This document shows, piece after piece, positions 15,979 through 25,018 of a stretch of DNA of 39,236 nucleotides (positions within the stretch are counted from its first letter, which is position 1; each line of letters begins with the position of its first letter). Origin of the DNA: DSUN01 sp035527715 (GTDB lineage: Bacteria; Planctomycetota; PUPC01; DSUN01); NCBI GenBank assembly GCA_035527715.1, contig DATKZY010000134.1:1-39236 (forward strand), read 5' to 3'. The notes below the pieces were generated by a model that was not told the DNA's origin, did not search any database, and saw only the letters and a list, made by a program, of their open reading frames with translations. Both the position numbers and the translations under genes were made by a program.

Positions 15979-16824
15979 GTGGCCACGCCCCGCGATTTCT
16001 CTGGCTGGTGGTACCGCCGCGGCCGCTTCGGCCTGAGCCACGGGGTCCTCGTCCTGCTGGCCGCGACCATGCTCGTGCCGTTCCTGTGGATGGTCTTCGC
16101 CAGCTTCAAGCCGCTGGTCGAGGTCGAGCAGCTCAAGCCATTTCCCACGCGATGGCAGCCACAGAATTACCCGAAGGTCTTCCAGGAGATCCCGTTCGGG
16201 CGCTACTACTTCAACAGCCTGTTCGTGGCGGCGTGGGTCACTTTTCTCCAGTGCCTCACCAGCTCGATGGCCGGCTATGCGTTCGCACGGCTCCGCTGGC
16301 GCGGGCGCGACCACGTGTTCCGGCTCTACCTGGCCACGCTGATGATCCCCGGCGTGGTGACGATGATCCCCAACTACACGCTGATGGTGAAGCTGGGCCT
16401 GCTCGACGCGTATGCGGGGCTGATCGTCCCCGCGTCGTTCAGCGCCTTCGGCACGTTCCTGCTCCGCCAGTTCATGCTCACCATTCCGCCGTCGCTCGAC
16501 GAGGCGGCGGCGATGGACGGCGCGAGCCACTGGCAGGTCTTCTGGAACATCATTCTGCCGCTGGCTCGCCCGGGCCTGATCACGCTGGGCATCTTCACGT
16601 TCCTGGGCAACTACGGCTCGTTCTTCTGGCCGCTCATTCTCATCAAGAGCGAGCACTTGCGCACGCTGCCCATCGGCATGCTGTACTTCGACACGATGTA
16701 CGGCCGGCAGACGAACCTGATCATGGCGGCGAGCGTGATGAACATCATTCCCCTGATCATCCTCTTCATCGTCAGCCAGAAGTTCATCGTCAAGGGCATC
16801 CAGCTCGGCGCGGTGAAGGGGTGA
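15979..16824 (+). CDS. ABC sugar importer, MalG-like permease
   Basis: 281 aa from GTG 15979, three bases after the stop of the preceding gene. It has a family-standard length and order: N-terminal helix (LVLLAATMLVPFLWMVFASFK), GRYYFNSLFVAA, the tandem SMAGYAFARLRW segment, and the EAA loop LDEAAAMDGASHWQVFWNIILPLARPG (residues about 175-200). It pairs with the MalF-like permease at 13385-14500 to form the membrane channel. It is the last gene of the operon; the next gene has its own promoter. Confidence 0.93.
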   Translation: MATPRDFSGWWYRRGRFGLSHGVLVLLAATMLVPFLWMVFASFKPLVEVEQLKPFPTRWQPQNYPKVFQEIPFGRYYFNSLFVAAWVTFLQCLTSSMAGYAFARLRWRGRDHVFRLYLATLMIPGVVTMIPNYTLMVKLGLLDAYAGLIVPASFSAFGTFLLRQFMLTIPPSLDEAAAMDGASHWQVFWNIILPLARPGLITLGIFTFLGNYGSFFWPLILIKSEHLRTLPIGMLYFDTMYGRQTNLIMAASVMNIIPLIILFIVSQKFIVKGIQLGAVKG

Positions 16825-16844
16825 CTTGTTATCCGCACGCGCGG

Positions 16845-16873
16845 TTGACATGCGCCGCCGGGTTGCCTAGACT
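16845..16873 (+). promoter_or_regulatory. Promoter of the AAA/PIN gene pair
   Basis: TTGACA (16845-16850), 17 nt, TAGACT (16868-16873), about 100 bp before ATG 16976. The strong -35 and exact spacing mark an independent transcription unit. Confidence 0.6.
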
Positions 16874-16975
16874 GTAGCCGGTACTGTAGCAGCGAGGTTC
16901 GCGGTCACTGCGGGTGCTGGCGGGGTCCTGAAGCACCGGCGCTGCGTTGCTTCGCCTGTGGTAGGAGGCATGCGC

Positions 16976-18349
16976 ATGCCAAAGAATCCGGATCCAGAAA
17001 CCCAGAATGGGGCGGAGGCGGAGGGGATCACCGGCATCTCGGCCTGTGGCTATAAGTCGCTTCACACCGATTGCCGGATCGAAGTGCATCCGTTGACGAT
17101 TCTTGCGGGGGCCAACAGCTCGGGGAAGTCGAGCGCTCTGCAGCCGCTACTGCTCCTGAAGCAGACACTGGATGCAACCTACGACGCGGGTCCTCTGCGA
17201 ATCGATGGCCCGAACGTCAGGTTCACCTCGGCCGACCAGTTCCTTTCTGCCCCTCTTGGCAAGCCCCGCGGCAATCGTATCACTGTCGGTATAGCCATGG
17301 GGCGTATCGGTGAACTCTCCTTGGTCTTCCGAAGTGAACCAGGGGGCGAACCCGGCCAAGGCTTGGCTATTGAGGAGATGAAGGACACGGCCGACGGGGA
17401 GATTGTCACGCTTCGCCCGGGCATGACTCAGGATGACATTCTTGCTGTCCTCCCGCCTAGTGTGCGATCAGCGCGCGAGACCGTGTCGAAGGAAGCTGGC
17501 CAACCCCTCGAATGGGCCGTCGGACGCATGAAGTGTTTTCTGGAGGTCCATCTCCGCGCAAGCGCACCCAGCGAAACGGGGCGAGGCTTTGCCCGCTGGG
17601 CGAGTTTCTCGCCGTGTTGGCCCTATGAGGCCGCCGTTCGCGGCGCCATCCACGTGCCCGGCCTACGGGGCAACCCGGAGCGCACATATAAGAGAACCGC
17701 TGTCGGACCCACCTTCCCGGGGCTATTCCAGGACTATGTGGCCAGCATCCTATACCACTGGCAGTTGGACCATGATGACAGGCTTACCCAGATTGGCAGG
17801 GACCTGGAGAGACTCGGCCTCACATGGAAGGTAGTGGCTAAGCCAGTTGACGAAACCCAACTGGAACTGCGGGTTGGCCGTTTAGTTCGTGGCGTGCAGG
17901 GCGGGGCCAAGGATCTCGTCAGCATTGCTGACGTGGGCTTCGGCGTATCTCAGGCGTTGCCAGTGGTCCTGGCACTCGTCACAGCAATGCCCGGGCAGTT
18001 GGTCTACGTCGAGCAGCCGGAAATCCACTTGCACCCGAGGGCGCAGGTCCAAATGGCCGACCTTCTGGCCGCTGCGGCGCTCCGCGGGGTGAAGGTTGTT
18101 GCCGAAACACACAGCGCGTTGCTGCTCCTCGCCATACAGACGCTTGTAGCGAGACGTGACCTGCCGCAGGAACTCGTCAAGCTCCTCTGGTTCAAGAGAG
18201 ACGATCGGACTGGCGCAACAGAAGTGACCCCCGGCGACTTGGACAAAGCAGGCGCATTCGGCGGTTGGCCGGAGGACTTCGGGGAGGTGGAACTGGAGGC
18301 TCAGAGCCGCTACCTGGATGCGGCGGACCGTCGTAGGGCGGGGGTCTAG
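16976..18349 (+). CDS. AAA ATPase (AAA_15/AAA_21, DUF3696-like)
   Basis: 457 aa. ATG 16976 is preferred over in-frame GTG 16958 and ATG 16970 because AGGAGG at 16963-16968 is then 7 nt away. Walker A GANSSGKS is at residues 45-52, the ABC-type signature is near GFGVSQALP (about 322), Walker B is VYVEQPEIHLHP (about 343-354) and the switch histidine is in AETHSALLL (about 376). This is the SMC/ABC-like AAA type seen in OLD, RloA/AbiL and PARIS-like ATPases. No TOPRIM domain follows. One base separates it from a PIN-like gene. Codons use many A/T third positions, unlike the neighbouring operons, so horizontal transfer is likely. A defence or toxin-control role is inference. Confidence 0.88.
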   Translation: MPKNPDPETQNGAEAEGITGISACGYKSLHTDCRIEVHPLTILAGANSSGKSSALQPLLLLKQTLDATYDAGPLRIDGPNVRFTSADQFLSAPLGKPRGNRITVGIAMGRIGELSLVFRSEPGGEPGQGLAIEEMKDTADGEIVTLRPGMTQDDILAVLPPSVRSARETVSKEAGQPLEWAVGRMKCFLEVHLRASAPSETGRGFARWASFSPCWPYEAAVRGAIHVPGLRGNPERTYKRTAVGPTFPGLFQDYVASILYHWQLDHDDRLTQIGRDLERLGLTWKVVAKPVDETQLELRVGRLVRGVQGGAKDLVSIADVGFGVSQALPVVLALVTAMPGQLVYVEQPEIHLHPRAQVQMADLLAAAALRGVKVVAETHSALLLLAIQTLVARRDLPQELVKLLWFKRDDRTGATEVTPGDLDKAGAFGGWPEDFGEVELEAQSRYLDAADRRRAGV

Positions 18350-18350
18350 C

Positions 18351-18881
18351 ATGGCGGCTCCTGGGCGCATTCGCCTGGTGATTGATGCCTCGGTCGCGCG
18401 CTCTGCCGGGGGAGAGCAGGCGACCTATCCTACCGCGCAGAACTGCCGTGACTTCCTCAAGGCAGTTCTGCGCATTTGCCACACCATGGTCTGCACCGGC
18501 CCCATCTGCGCGGAGTGGGACAGACACGCTTCCCGTTTCTCCAGGGCGTGGCGCGTATGGATGTCCGGCCGCGACAAGCTGAGCGAAATCCGAGAGCCCG
18601 AGCGAGAGGCGCTTCGGAGCCAGCTCAAGCAGCTTGGCCTCACAGAATCCCAGTGGAAAGCTGTCGCCAGAGATATCCCACTGATCGAAGCCGCTCTGGC
18701 AACTGACCGTGTAGTGGTTTCTTGCGACGACACGGCGCGGAATTCCTTCCATGGACTTGCGTCCAGGTGCCCCGAACTAAGTTCTGTTGCGTGGGTGAAC
18801 CCGTCGGAGGACCCAGAGAACGTCCTCCGCTGGCTTGCGGAAGGCGCGCAGCGGCGGGCCGACTTGCTGGTCGGCTCGTGA
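18351..18881 (+). CDS. PIN-like domain protein, partner of the AAA ATPase
   Basis: 176 aa from ATG 18351, two bases after the end of the ATPase stop. The first strand, RLVIDASVA, places an acidic residue where PIN nucleases have their first catalytic Asp. RVVVSCDDTARNSF, in the C-terminal third, carries the late acidic pair of the PIN fold. In the middle is an Arg/Trp-rich helical part (EWDRHASRFSRAWRVW). PIN domains are Mg2+-dependent RNases, often toxins; here the active-site assignment rests only on these motifs. Immediate coupling to an AAA ATPase suggests one functional module. Confidence 0.7.
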   Translation: MAAPGRIRLVIDASVARSAGGEQATYPTAQNCRDFLKAVLRICHTMVCTGPICAEWDRHASRFSRAWRVWMSGRDKLSEIREPEREALRSQLKQLGLTESQWKAVARDIPLIEAALATDRVVVSCDDTARNSFHGLASRCPELSSVAWVNPSEDPENVLRWLAEGAQRRADLLVGS

Positions 18882-18913
18882 CACCAAAGGGGTAATAGCC
18901 GAAGGGCAACGGC

Positions 18914-20455
18914 GTGGGAACGGAGTTCACTCGATGCCAGTCACTCGCGACCTTGGTCGCAGCATTGAGCTTGTTGCACATTGTCGGCGCCTTGGTCGCC
19001 GCGTCGGCGTCAGGAGGCGATGATGTGAAACGCCTTCACGAGATCGCGGCGCCACGCAAGCTGCCGCCCGGCGCGCCCAAACCGAGCGACGTCTGTTTCT
19101 CCAGCCGCTGGAAGCACCCGCGGGACGACAAGGACCCGCACGACACCTTCCGGACCGCCGAGGCGTTCCACGCCACGCGCCTTGTGTGGGTGTACACGCT
19201 GGACGCCGAGTTCGCTGCCGAGGTGAAGCGACGCGGCTACGGCCTCCAGGCAGCCATCAACTCGCTCGTGCCCGATTTCCCGGCCCAGACGCGCGAGCGG
19301 GGCCGCATCCTGGACCTCGACGGCCACCGCATCGCCGCCCCCTGGATGCGCGGCTGGAAGGGCTACTGGGGCTGCGTCAACAGCCCCGACTGGCGCGCGA
19401 GCTACCTCGCCACCGCGAAGAAGTGCCTCGACATCGGCGCCGACTGCCTCCAGATGGACGACCCGCCGTGCAACCTCGCCGCCGTCGCCTGGGGCGGATG
19501 CCTCTGCGACCACTGCGTCGCCGCCTTCCGCGAGTACCTGGGGAAGAAGGCCACGCGGGAGGAGCTGGCGAAGCTCGGCATCGAGAAGCTCGAGGCGTTC
19601 GACTTCCGCGCCTTCCTCAAGGAACGCAATGCCCCCGTCGGCGACGCCTTCGCCCGCTGGAACGACCCGCTGAAGAAACACTTCGCCGAGTTCCAGCGCC
19701 AGTCGGTCGCCGCCTTCTACGCCTGGGTCCGGCCCGAGCTCGACAAGCACGCGGGGCGGCGCGTGCCCATGTCGTCGAACAACTACGACGCGCGGTGGAG
19801 CTTCCCGTACGACCTCTTCGACTTCGGCATGGCCGAGTTGCCCGCGCGCAACGCCACGGCCGCGGCGCTGCACCACAAGTTCCAGGATGCCCACGCCCGC
19901 GGCAAGGCCCAGGTCTTCACCTTCGTCTCCGACGACAAGGCCCTGACCCGCAAGGTCATCGCCACCTCCTACGCCTGCGGCGGACACCTGATCGTGCCGT
20001 GGGACGTGTATATGGGCTCCAATGCCGCCCGCTACTACGGCAAGCCCGAGGACTACGCGGACCTCTACAAGCTGGTCCGCGACAATGCGGCCCTCTTCGA
20101 CGGCTGCGAGGACGCGGCGATCGCCCTCCCCGGCGTCAAGGACGAGCGCTACGGCAAGCTTCCGCCCATCGAGGTCGTCGGCAGCAGGGACGTGTGCGCC
20201 GTCGTCCGCGCCGTGCCGGGGCAGGCCGCCGCCCCCGTGGTCGTGCACCTGGTGGATTGGGGCAAGACGCCTTCGCCGTTCCGCCTCGCCCTCCAGACGC
20301 ATCGCTTCTTCGCCGACGGGAAGCTGGCCGCCACGCTCCTGCGGCCCGGCCAGGAGCCGATGCCGCTCCGCACCGCGGTGAAAGCCAGCCAGACGCTGCT
20401 CGACCTCCCGGCCCTCGGCCCCTGGGGCATTGTGGTCGTCGCGCCTGCGAAGTGA
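18914..20455 (+). CDS. Secreted TIM-barrel (glycoside-hydrolase-like) protein
   Basis: 513 aa from GTG 18914, with GAAGGG about 7 nt upstream. A signal peptide (SLATLVAALSLLHIVGALVAASA) follows a short basic head. The middle reads like a family-10/42-type barrel: ATRLVWVYTLDAEFAAEV, GADCLQMDDPPCN (a likely acidic active-site strand end), and GGCLCDHCVAAFREYL with a C-x-C-x2-C cluster (C196, C198, C201) similar to that of the 14524-15975 protein. A beta-rich C-terminal domain follows (about 420-513). The family cannot be named. It opens a four-gene plus-strand run ending at 24975, with gaps of 11 and 37 bp and a 4-bp overlap. Confidence 0.82.
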   Translation: MGTEFTRCQSLATLVAALSLLHIVGALVAASASGGDDVKRLHEIAAPRKLPPGAPKPSDVCFSSRWKHPRDDKDPHDTFRTAEAFHATRLVWVYTLDAEFAAEVKRRGYGLQAAINSLVPDFPAQTRERGRILDLDGHRIAAPWMRGWKGYWGCVNSPDWRASYLATAKKCLDIGADCLQMDDPPCNLAAVAWGGCLCDHCVAAFREYLGKKATREELAKLGIEKLEAFDFRAFLKERNAPVGDAFARWNDPLKKHFAEFQRQSVAAFYAWVRPELDKHAGRRVPMSSNNYDARWSFPYDLFDFGMAELPARNATAAALHHKFQDAHARGKAQVFTFVSDDKALTRKVIATSYACGGHLIVPWDVYMGSNAARYYGKPEDYADLYKLVRDNAALFDGCEDAAIALPGVKDERYGKLPPIEVVGSRDVCAVVRAVPGQAAAPVVVHLVDWGKTPSPFRLALQTHRFFADGKLAATLLRPGQEPMPLRTAVKASQTLLDLPALGPWGIVVVAPAK

Positions 20456-20466
20456 GGAGAGGCCCC

Positions 20467-21372
20467 TTGGACACGGCTCCACGACTTGGCTTCATCGGCG
20501 TCGGCGCGATGGGCGGCGCGATGGCGCGCAACCTGCTCGCCGCCGGCTACCCGCTGACGGCCTTCGACATCAGCGGGGAGCGGCTGGCCGCCATCGTGGC
20601 GGCCGGGGCAGAGCGTGCCGAGAGCGCGGCCGAGGTCGCGCGCCGATGCGACATTGTGCTCACCAGCCTCCGCTCCTCCGCCATCTTCGTCGAGGTCGCC
20701 CAAGGCGAGCTGCTGCCCAATGCGCGGGCGGGCCAGGCCTTCATTGACCTGGGCACGACGGCGCCGCCGGAGACCCGGCGCCTGGCCGCTGCCTTCGCCG
20801 CGAGAGGCGCCACCCTCCTCGACGTGCCCGTGAGCGGCGGGCCGCACGGCATCGAGACGAGGACCCTGCGGATGTTTGCGGGCGGCGACCGCGCGGCATT
20901 CGACCGCTGCCGCCGCCTCCTCGAGGCCCTCGGCGGCCCGAAGCACATCGTCTACTGCGGCCCCGGCGGCTGCGGCCAGATCGTCAAGGGCGTGAACCAG
21001 CTCGCCATGGGCCTCGGCGACGCCGCGTACATGGAGGCCCTCGCCTTTGGCGTCCGCGCCGGCGTGGACCCCGAGGCCATCCGCGAGGCCGTGGGCGGCG
21101 ACGACGGCTTCCGTCGCCACTTCGCCGCCATCGCCGGCCGCGTCGTCGAAGGCAAAGGCGAGAGCCTGTGGGTCAAGTTCCCCGAGCTGCCCTACTTCCT
21201 CGCCGAGGCCGCCGAGCAGGGCGTCCCGCTCCCCCTCGCCGAGGCGCTCTACACCTTCCTCTCAGCGGTCGAGCCGCGCTGGCGCGACAACATGGCCCGC
21301 CCCACGGCCTCCTTCTGGCACGAGCTGGCGAGCCGCCGGTTGACTGGCGGGGCCGACGGCTCTGGAGTATGA
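20467..21372 (+). CDS. 3-hydroxyisobutyrate/beta-hydroxyacid dehydrogenase family protein
   Basis: 301 aa from TTG 20467, supported by a GAGGAGAGG site just upstream and by alignment of the Rossmann motif GFIGVGAMGG with the family N-terminus (G11, G13, G16). The substrate-binding DVPVSGGPHG follows, then the catalytic GCGQIVKGVNQ with K174 and N177. The family oxidises or reduces small beta-hydroxyacids with NAD(P), for example 3-hydroxyisobutyrate, tartronate semialdehyde or glyoxylate-type compounds. The exact substrate is unknown; neighbours suggest sugar-acid metabolism. It is cytoplasmic and lies in a run of otherwise secreted proteins. Confidence 0.92.
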   Translation: MDTAPRLGFIGVGAMGGAMARNLLAAGYPLTAFDISGERLAAIVAAGAERAESAAEVARRCDIVLTSLRSSAIFVEVAQGELLPNARAGQAFIDLGTTAPPETRRLAAAFAARGATLLDVPVSGGPHGIETRTLRMFAGGDRAAFDRCRRLLEALGGPKHIVYCGPGGCGQIVKGVNQLAMGLGDAAYMEALAFGVRAGVDPEAIREAVGGDDGFRRHFAAIAGRVVEGKGESLWVKFPELPYFLAEAAEQGVPLPLAEALYTFLSAVEPRWRDNMARPTASFWHELASRRLTGGADGSGV

Positions 21373-21409
21373 TGCCGCAGGGAGGGCCATCTTGCAGAGG
21401 AGAAGAAAG

Positions 21410-23971
21410 ATGGGGGGCCACGCGGCTCTCTTGTGTGTGCTGCTCCTGTTGGCCGCGGCCGCGCTGGGAGCGGAGAGCAGGCCGGCCTGTCCCATCGTGC
21501 CGACGCCGAGAGAGTACAGGGACGCGGGTCGGACCGCGGAGCTCCTGGCCGACGGGGCGGCGATTGTGGTCGGCGCGAAGGCCACCGAGCCCGAGCGCTA
21601 CGCGGCCGAGCGGCTCCAGGCGCTCATCGAGCGGCGCTTCAAGCGCACGCTCCCCATCCAGGCCGAGGGGAGCGTGGGCGCGGCCATTCGGCAGGCCGTC
21701 CTGCTCGGCCAGCGCTCGACGAATGCCTGGCTCGACCGCCTCTGCGGGGAGAAGAAGCTCGACCTGACCGACACCTCCCCCGGGCACGACGGCTTCGTCG
21801 TTGCCGTGCTCGACGACGCGGGGCGCCAGGTCGTCCTGGTCGGCGGGAGCAACCCCCGCGGCGTGGTCTACGGCCAGGACGCCTTCTTCGACCTCCTGCG
21901 GCGCGAGGGGGAGAAGGTGGTGTTTCCCGTCGCCTCGGTGCGCGACTGGCCGAGCATTCCGTGGCGCGGCCGGCCGATCTCGCGGCCCGAGGTCCAGTTG
22001 GAGCCAGGGACGTTCGACGCCTACGTTCGCTCGCGGCTGAACTGGGTGGACCTGCGCGACGGGCCGCCCCCGCGGCGGGGCCAGTTCGGCTTCCCGCCAG
22101 GGTTCCCGATCAACAAGCCGCAGGCGAAGCAGATCGTTGCCGAGGCCCATCGCCGCGGCTTCTTCGTCTACGCAACGGTGTTCTGTGGCGTCAAGCCCGA
22201 CCAGTTCGACGCCGTGCTGAAGACCTTCGAGGAGTTGCTCGAGCTGGGCGCCGACGGCCTCTGGCTCTCATTTGACGATCCCGGGCCGGGGAAGGGCGCG
22301 TCGGTGCTGATCGCGCGGGTGCTCGAGCTGGGCAAGAGGCACGGGATGACGGGGCGGGCCATCGCCATCGTGCCGCCGACCGGATCCTACCAGAACATCG
22401 AGACCGACTTCAACCGCAGCGCCGCCGCCGTCCCCGGCTTCGCCGAGGCCACGTGGCTCTTCACCCGCGTGCCGTGCAAGGGCGATGTCGAGGCGGCGCG
22501 CCGTATCGGCCTCCAGCGCCTCCCCGCCTGGTGGCACAACTGGCCCCGCACCCCCGGCGGCTTCACCCACGGCGACTACGGCGGCAGCAACTTCCGCGAG
22601 ACCGGCTGCGCCTACCTCGACCTCCCGCCCCTCCAGGTCGGCTGGCACAACCCCACCTACGAGAAGCTCCGCGACGCACGCCACCACACCGACACCGTCA
22701 TGATGTGGGGCGGCTGGCCCGAGGAATACGCCACCGGCTCCCTCGGCATCTGGGCCTGGGATCCCGAGGGGCACGACTGGGAGCGCACCCGGACCGCGGT
22801 GTACTCTGGCGTCTTCGGCCCCGCGCAGGCCGAGGCGGCCCGAGGGTTCGACAACGCGCTCGCGCGGCTCAAGGCCCTCTTCCACCTGCCCGGCCGCGGG
22901 ATCGGGCCGAACTGGCCGTGCCGGCTCAAGGACCTCAAGAGCCGCCCTGCGGCTCTTACGCTCATCGAGGAAATGGACGCGCACCTGAAGTCCCTCGAGG
23001 CGGCGGCCCCGCGCGAGACGCTCCTCGCCCCCGAGCGCCTGACGAAGCTGTTCCTCGAGCCGATGCGAGCCGCCGTGCGCTACGCCAGGGCAATGGCCGA
23101 GCTCGATCTGCCGGAATACTGGCTTGCCGCCGCCGGCGTCGAGAAGCGGATGCTCGAGCTTGTCGAGGGCGGCAAGAGAGAGGAGGCCGAGAAGCTGCTG
23201 GCGGAGGTGCGCGAGAAGGCCAGCCCGGCCATCGAGCGCGTCGCCGAGGCCCTCGGCGGCCTCAAGGGCATCAAGGAGTACGTCGCGCTCTGGCAGAGGC
23301 AGATCTCCAGCATCGAGCACTGGGAGAAGCTGGTGGCTCAGCGAAAGGCCGACGCGGCGCGGCGGGAGGCCGCCGGGCTCAAGGCCATCGAGCAGATGCC
23401 CGAGCGCTTCAAGGCGCTCACCACGAATCGCGACCTCAGTGGCTGCCTGGCTGCGCTCGCGCGGCCGCCCGAGGGCGCGAAGCTGGCCGAGCTTGCGGCC
23501 GACCGCTGGACGTGGTCCGCCACCCCGCCCTCCTGGCGCGGCATGTGGGGCATCGGCACGCTGGAGGTTCAGGGCACCAAGCTCACCGCCATCGCCTTCC
23601 CAGGGAAGACCCGCTCCGAGGTCGGCGACTACGCCGAGGTCCAGGCCGAGCTCCCCCTCCCGAAGTTCCAGCGCCGCCTCGCCCTTCAGGCCTTCGTCAA
23701 CGACACCATGGTCACCACGGAATGGACCGGCTACCGGTTCATGCAGCTCTATGTGAACGACAAGCTGGTGTGGGAGGAGGACATCGCGGCGTCTCGCGAG
23801 GGCAAGGAGTGGCTCGCCCTCGACATCACCGACGCGGCGAAGGGCGCCGAGCGGCTCAAGCTCCGCTTCCGCGTCGCCGACAAGCGCCCCGTGGGCAACT
23901 ACACCACCGTGGCCCTGCTCGGGCCGGTGAGACTCTGCGAGGCGCCTGCTGGAGGTCCCGCCGAGCGATGA
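21410..23971 (+). CDS. Secreted GH84/GH20-like beta-N-acetylhexosaminidase-type protein
   Basis: 853 aa from ATG 21410; AGGAGA upstream favours it over in-frame TTG 21392. Signal peptide to about residue 24. Residues 25-160 match the GH20b-type N-terminal domain (CPIVPTPREY, RYAAERLQALIERRF, PRGVVYGQDAFFDLLR). Residues about 175-470 form a barrel with WLSFDDPGPG, where D289-D290 sit in the position of the GH84 catalytic Asp pair. Residues about 470-680 are a helical region with coiled-coil-like Glu/Lys/Arg stretches, and about 690-853 are a beta-sandwich. GH84 enzymes remove N-acetylhexosamine by substrate assistance; the activity here is a family inference. The stop overlaps the next start (ATGA). 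Confidence 0.78.
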   Translation: MGGHAALLCVLLLLAAAALGAESRPACPIVPTPREYRDAGRTAELLADGAAIVVGAKATEPERYAAERLQALIERRFKRTLPIQAEGSVGAAIRQAVLLGQRSTNAWLDRLCGEKKLDLTDTSPGHDGFVVAVLDDAGRQVVLVGGSNPRGVVYGQDAFFDLLRREGEKVVFPVASVRDWPSIPWRGRPISRPEVQLEPGTFDAYVRSRLNWVDLRDGPPPRRGQFGFPPGFPINKPQAKQIVAEAHRRGFFVYATVFCGVKPDQFDAVLKTFEELLELGADGLWLSFDDPGPGKGASVLIARVLELGKRHGMTGRAIAIVPPTGSYQNIETDFNRSAAAVPGFAEATWLFTRVPCKGDVEAARRIGLQRLPAWWHNWPRTPGGFTHGDYGGSNFRETGCAYLDLPPLQVGWHNPTYEKLRDARHHTDTVMMWGGWPEEYATGSLGIWAWDPEGHDWERTRTAVYSGVFGPAQAEAARGFDNALARLKALFHLPGRGIGPNWPCRLKDLKSRPAALTLIEEMDAHLKSLEAAAPRETLLAPERLTKLFLEPMRAAVRYARAMAELDLPEYWLAAAGVEKRMLELVEGGKREEAEKLLAEVREKASPAIERVAEALGGLKGIKEYVALWQRQISSIEHWEKLVAQRKADAARREAAGLKAIEQMPERFKALTTNRDLSGCLAALARPPEGAKLAELAADRWTWSATPPSWRGMWGIGTLEVQGTKLTAIAFPGKTRSEVGDYAEVQAELPLPKFQRRLALQAFVNDTMVTTEWTGYRFMQLYVNDKLVWEEDIAASREGKEWLALDITDAAKGAERLKLRFRVADKRPVGNYTTVALLGPVRLCEAPAGGPAER

Positions 23972-24975
23972 AGGCACTGGTGACGGGAGCGACGGGGTTC
24001 GTGGGGAGCCACCTGGCCGAGCGGCTGTGCCGCGAGGGGGCCGAGGTGGTGTGCCTGGTGCGCCCGACGAGCCGCCTGGAGTGGCTGGAGGGGCTGCCCG
24101 TCGAGAAGGTGGTCGGGTCGCTGGAGGCGCCGGAGGCGCTGCCGCTGGGGGAGGTGGACTGGGTGTTCCACGTGGCGGCGGTGACGCGGGCACGACCGCC
24201 CGCGGCCTACGTGGCCGCGAACACGGAGCCGACGCGTCGGCTGGTCGAGGCGGCGGCGCGGGCGAATCGAGGGGGGCTGAAGCGCTTCGTCTACGTGAGC
24301 AGCCAGGCGGCGGCGGGTCCGACGCCGACCGAGGCGCCGCTGGATGAGACGGCGGAGCCGCATCCGCTGCCCGGCTACGGGGCGAGCAAGCTGGCCTCCG
24401 AGCGGGCCGTCCTGGCCGCCCGCGACCGCGTGCCCGTGTGCATCGTGCGACCGCCGTCGGTCTACGGCCCGCGGGACCCGAATTTCGTCTCGCTGTTCCG
24501 CACCGCTCAGCGGCTGCGGCTGGCGCCGGTGGTGGGCAGCCCGTCGAAGCAGTTGAGCCTGGTGCACGTGGCCGACCTGGTGGAGGGCATCTGGCTCGCG
24601 GCGCGGGCGGAGGCGGCGGTGGGGCAGACCTACTTCGTCGGCAGCGGCACGCACACCTGGCGCGAGATCGTCGCTGCCCTGGGCGCCGCCCTGGGGCTGC
24701 GGCTGCGCATCCTCCGCCTCCCTGGCCTCGTCGCGCGGCTGGTGGGGGAGATCGGCGAGCTGAAGTGGACGCTCACGGGCAAGCCCCAGATCGTGTGCCG
24801 CCGCAAAATGCGCGACGCGCTTCAGCGCCGTTGGACGTGCACCTGGGCCAAGGCCGAGCGGGAGCTGGGCTACAAAGCCAGGAAGGGCCTTGTCGAGGGA
24901 TTGCGCGAGACGGCGCTCTGGTACGCGGAGCGTGGATGGATGAGGCCGACAGGACGCGTGACGCGTGACGCGTGA
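23968..24975 (+). CDS. NAD-dependent epimerase/reductase (extended SDR), CerR-like by context
   Basis: 335 aa, starting in an ATGA overlap. Rossmann motif GATGFVGS (G7, G10, G13), NNAG-like FHVAAVTRARPPAAY, VYVSSQAA, and the active-site Y137-x3-K141 (YGASK). Extended SDRs of this type act on nucleotide sugars or on steroid/ketone-like lipids. Nearby SPT-like, GH3 and GNAT genes suggest the role of CerR, the bacterial ceramide reductase that converts the 3-keto intermediate (known from Caulobacter). That assignment is inference; sugar epimerisation is the alternative. The last codons lie in a 7-bp tandem repeat (ACGCGTG) that extends past the stop. Confidence 0.88.
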   Translation: MKALVTGATGFVGSHLAERLCREGAEVVCLVRPTSRLEWLEGLPVEKVVGSLEAPEALPLGEVDWVFHVAAVTRARPPAAYVAANTEPTRRLVEAAARANRGGLKRFVYVSSQAAAGPTPTEAPLDETAEPHPLPGYGASKLASERAVLAARDRVPVCIVRPPSVYGPRDPNFVSLFRTAQRLRLAPVVGSPSKQLSLVHVADLVEGIWLAARAEAAVGQTYFVGSGTHTWREIVAALGAALGLRLRILRLPGLVARLVGEIGELKWTLTGKPQIVCRRKMRDALQRRWTCTWAKAERELGYKARKGLVEGLRETALWYAERGWMRPTGRVTRDA

Positions 24976-25015
24976 CCAGAGGGGAGCCGCCGCGGCCCGT
25001 CTTGTCACGCGTCAC
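24953..25015. repeat. ACGCGTG heptamer repeat and inverted partner between convergent genes
   Basis: 24953-24976 holds more than three tandem ACGCGTG units, including the end of the epimerase gene. Its last 12 bp (24965-24976) are the perfect reverse complement of 25004-25015. The stem-loop lies between two convergent genes and may act as a bidirectional terminator, although it has no T-run. Confidence 0.6.
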
Positions 25016-25018
25016 GGG

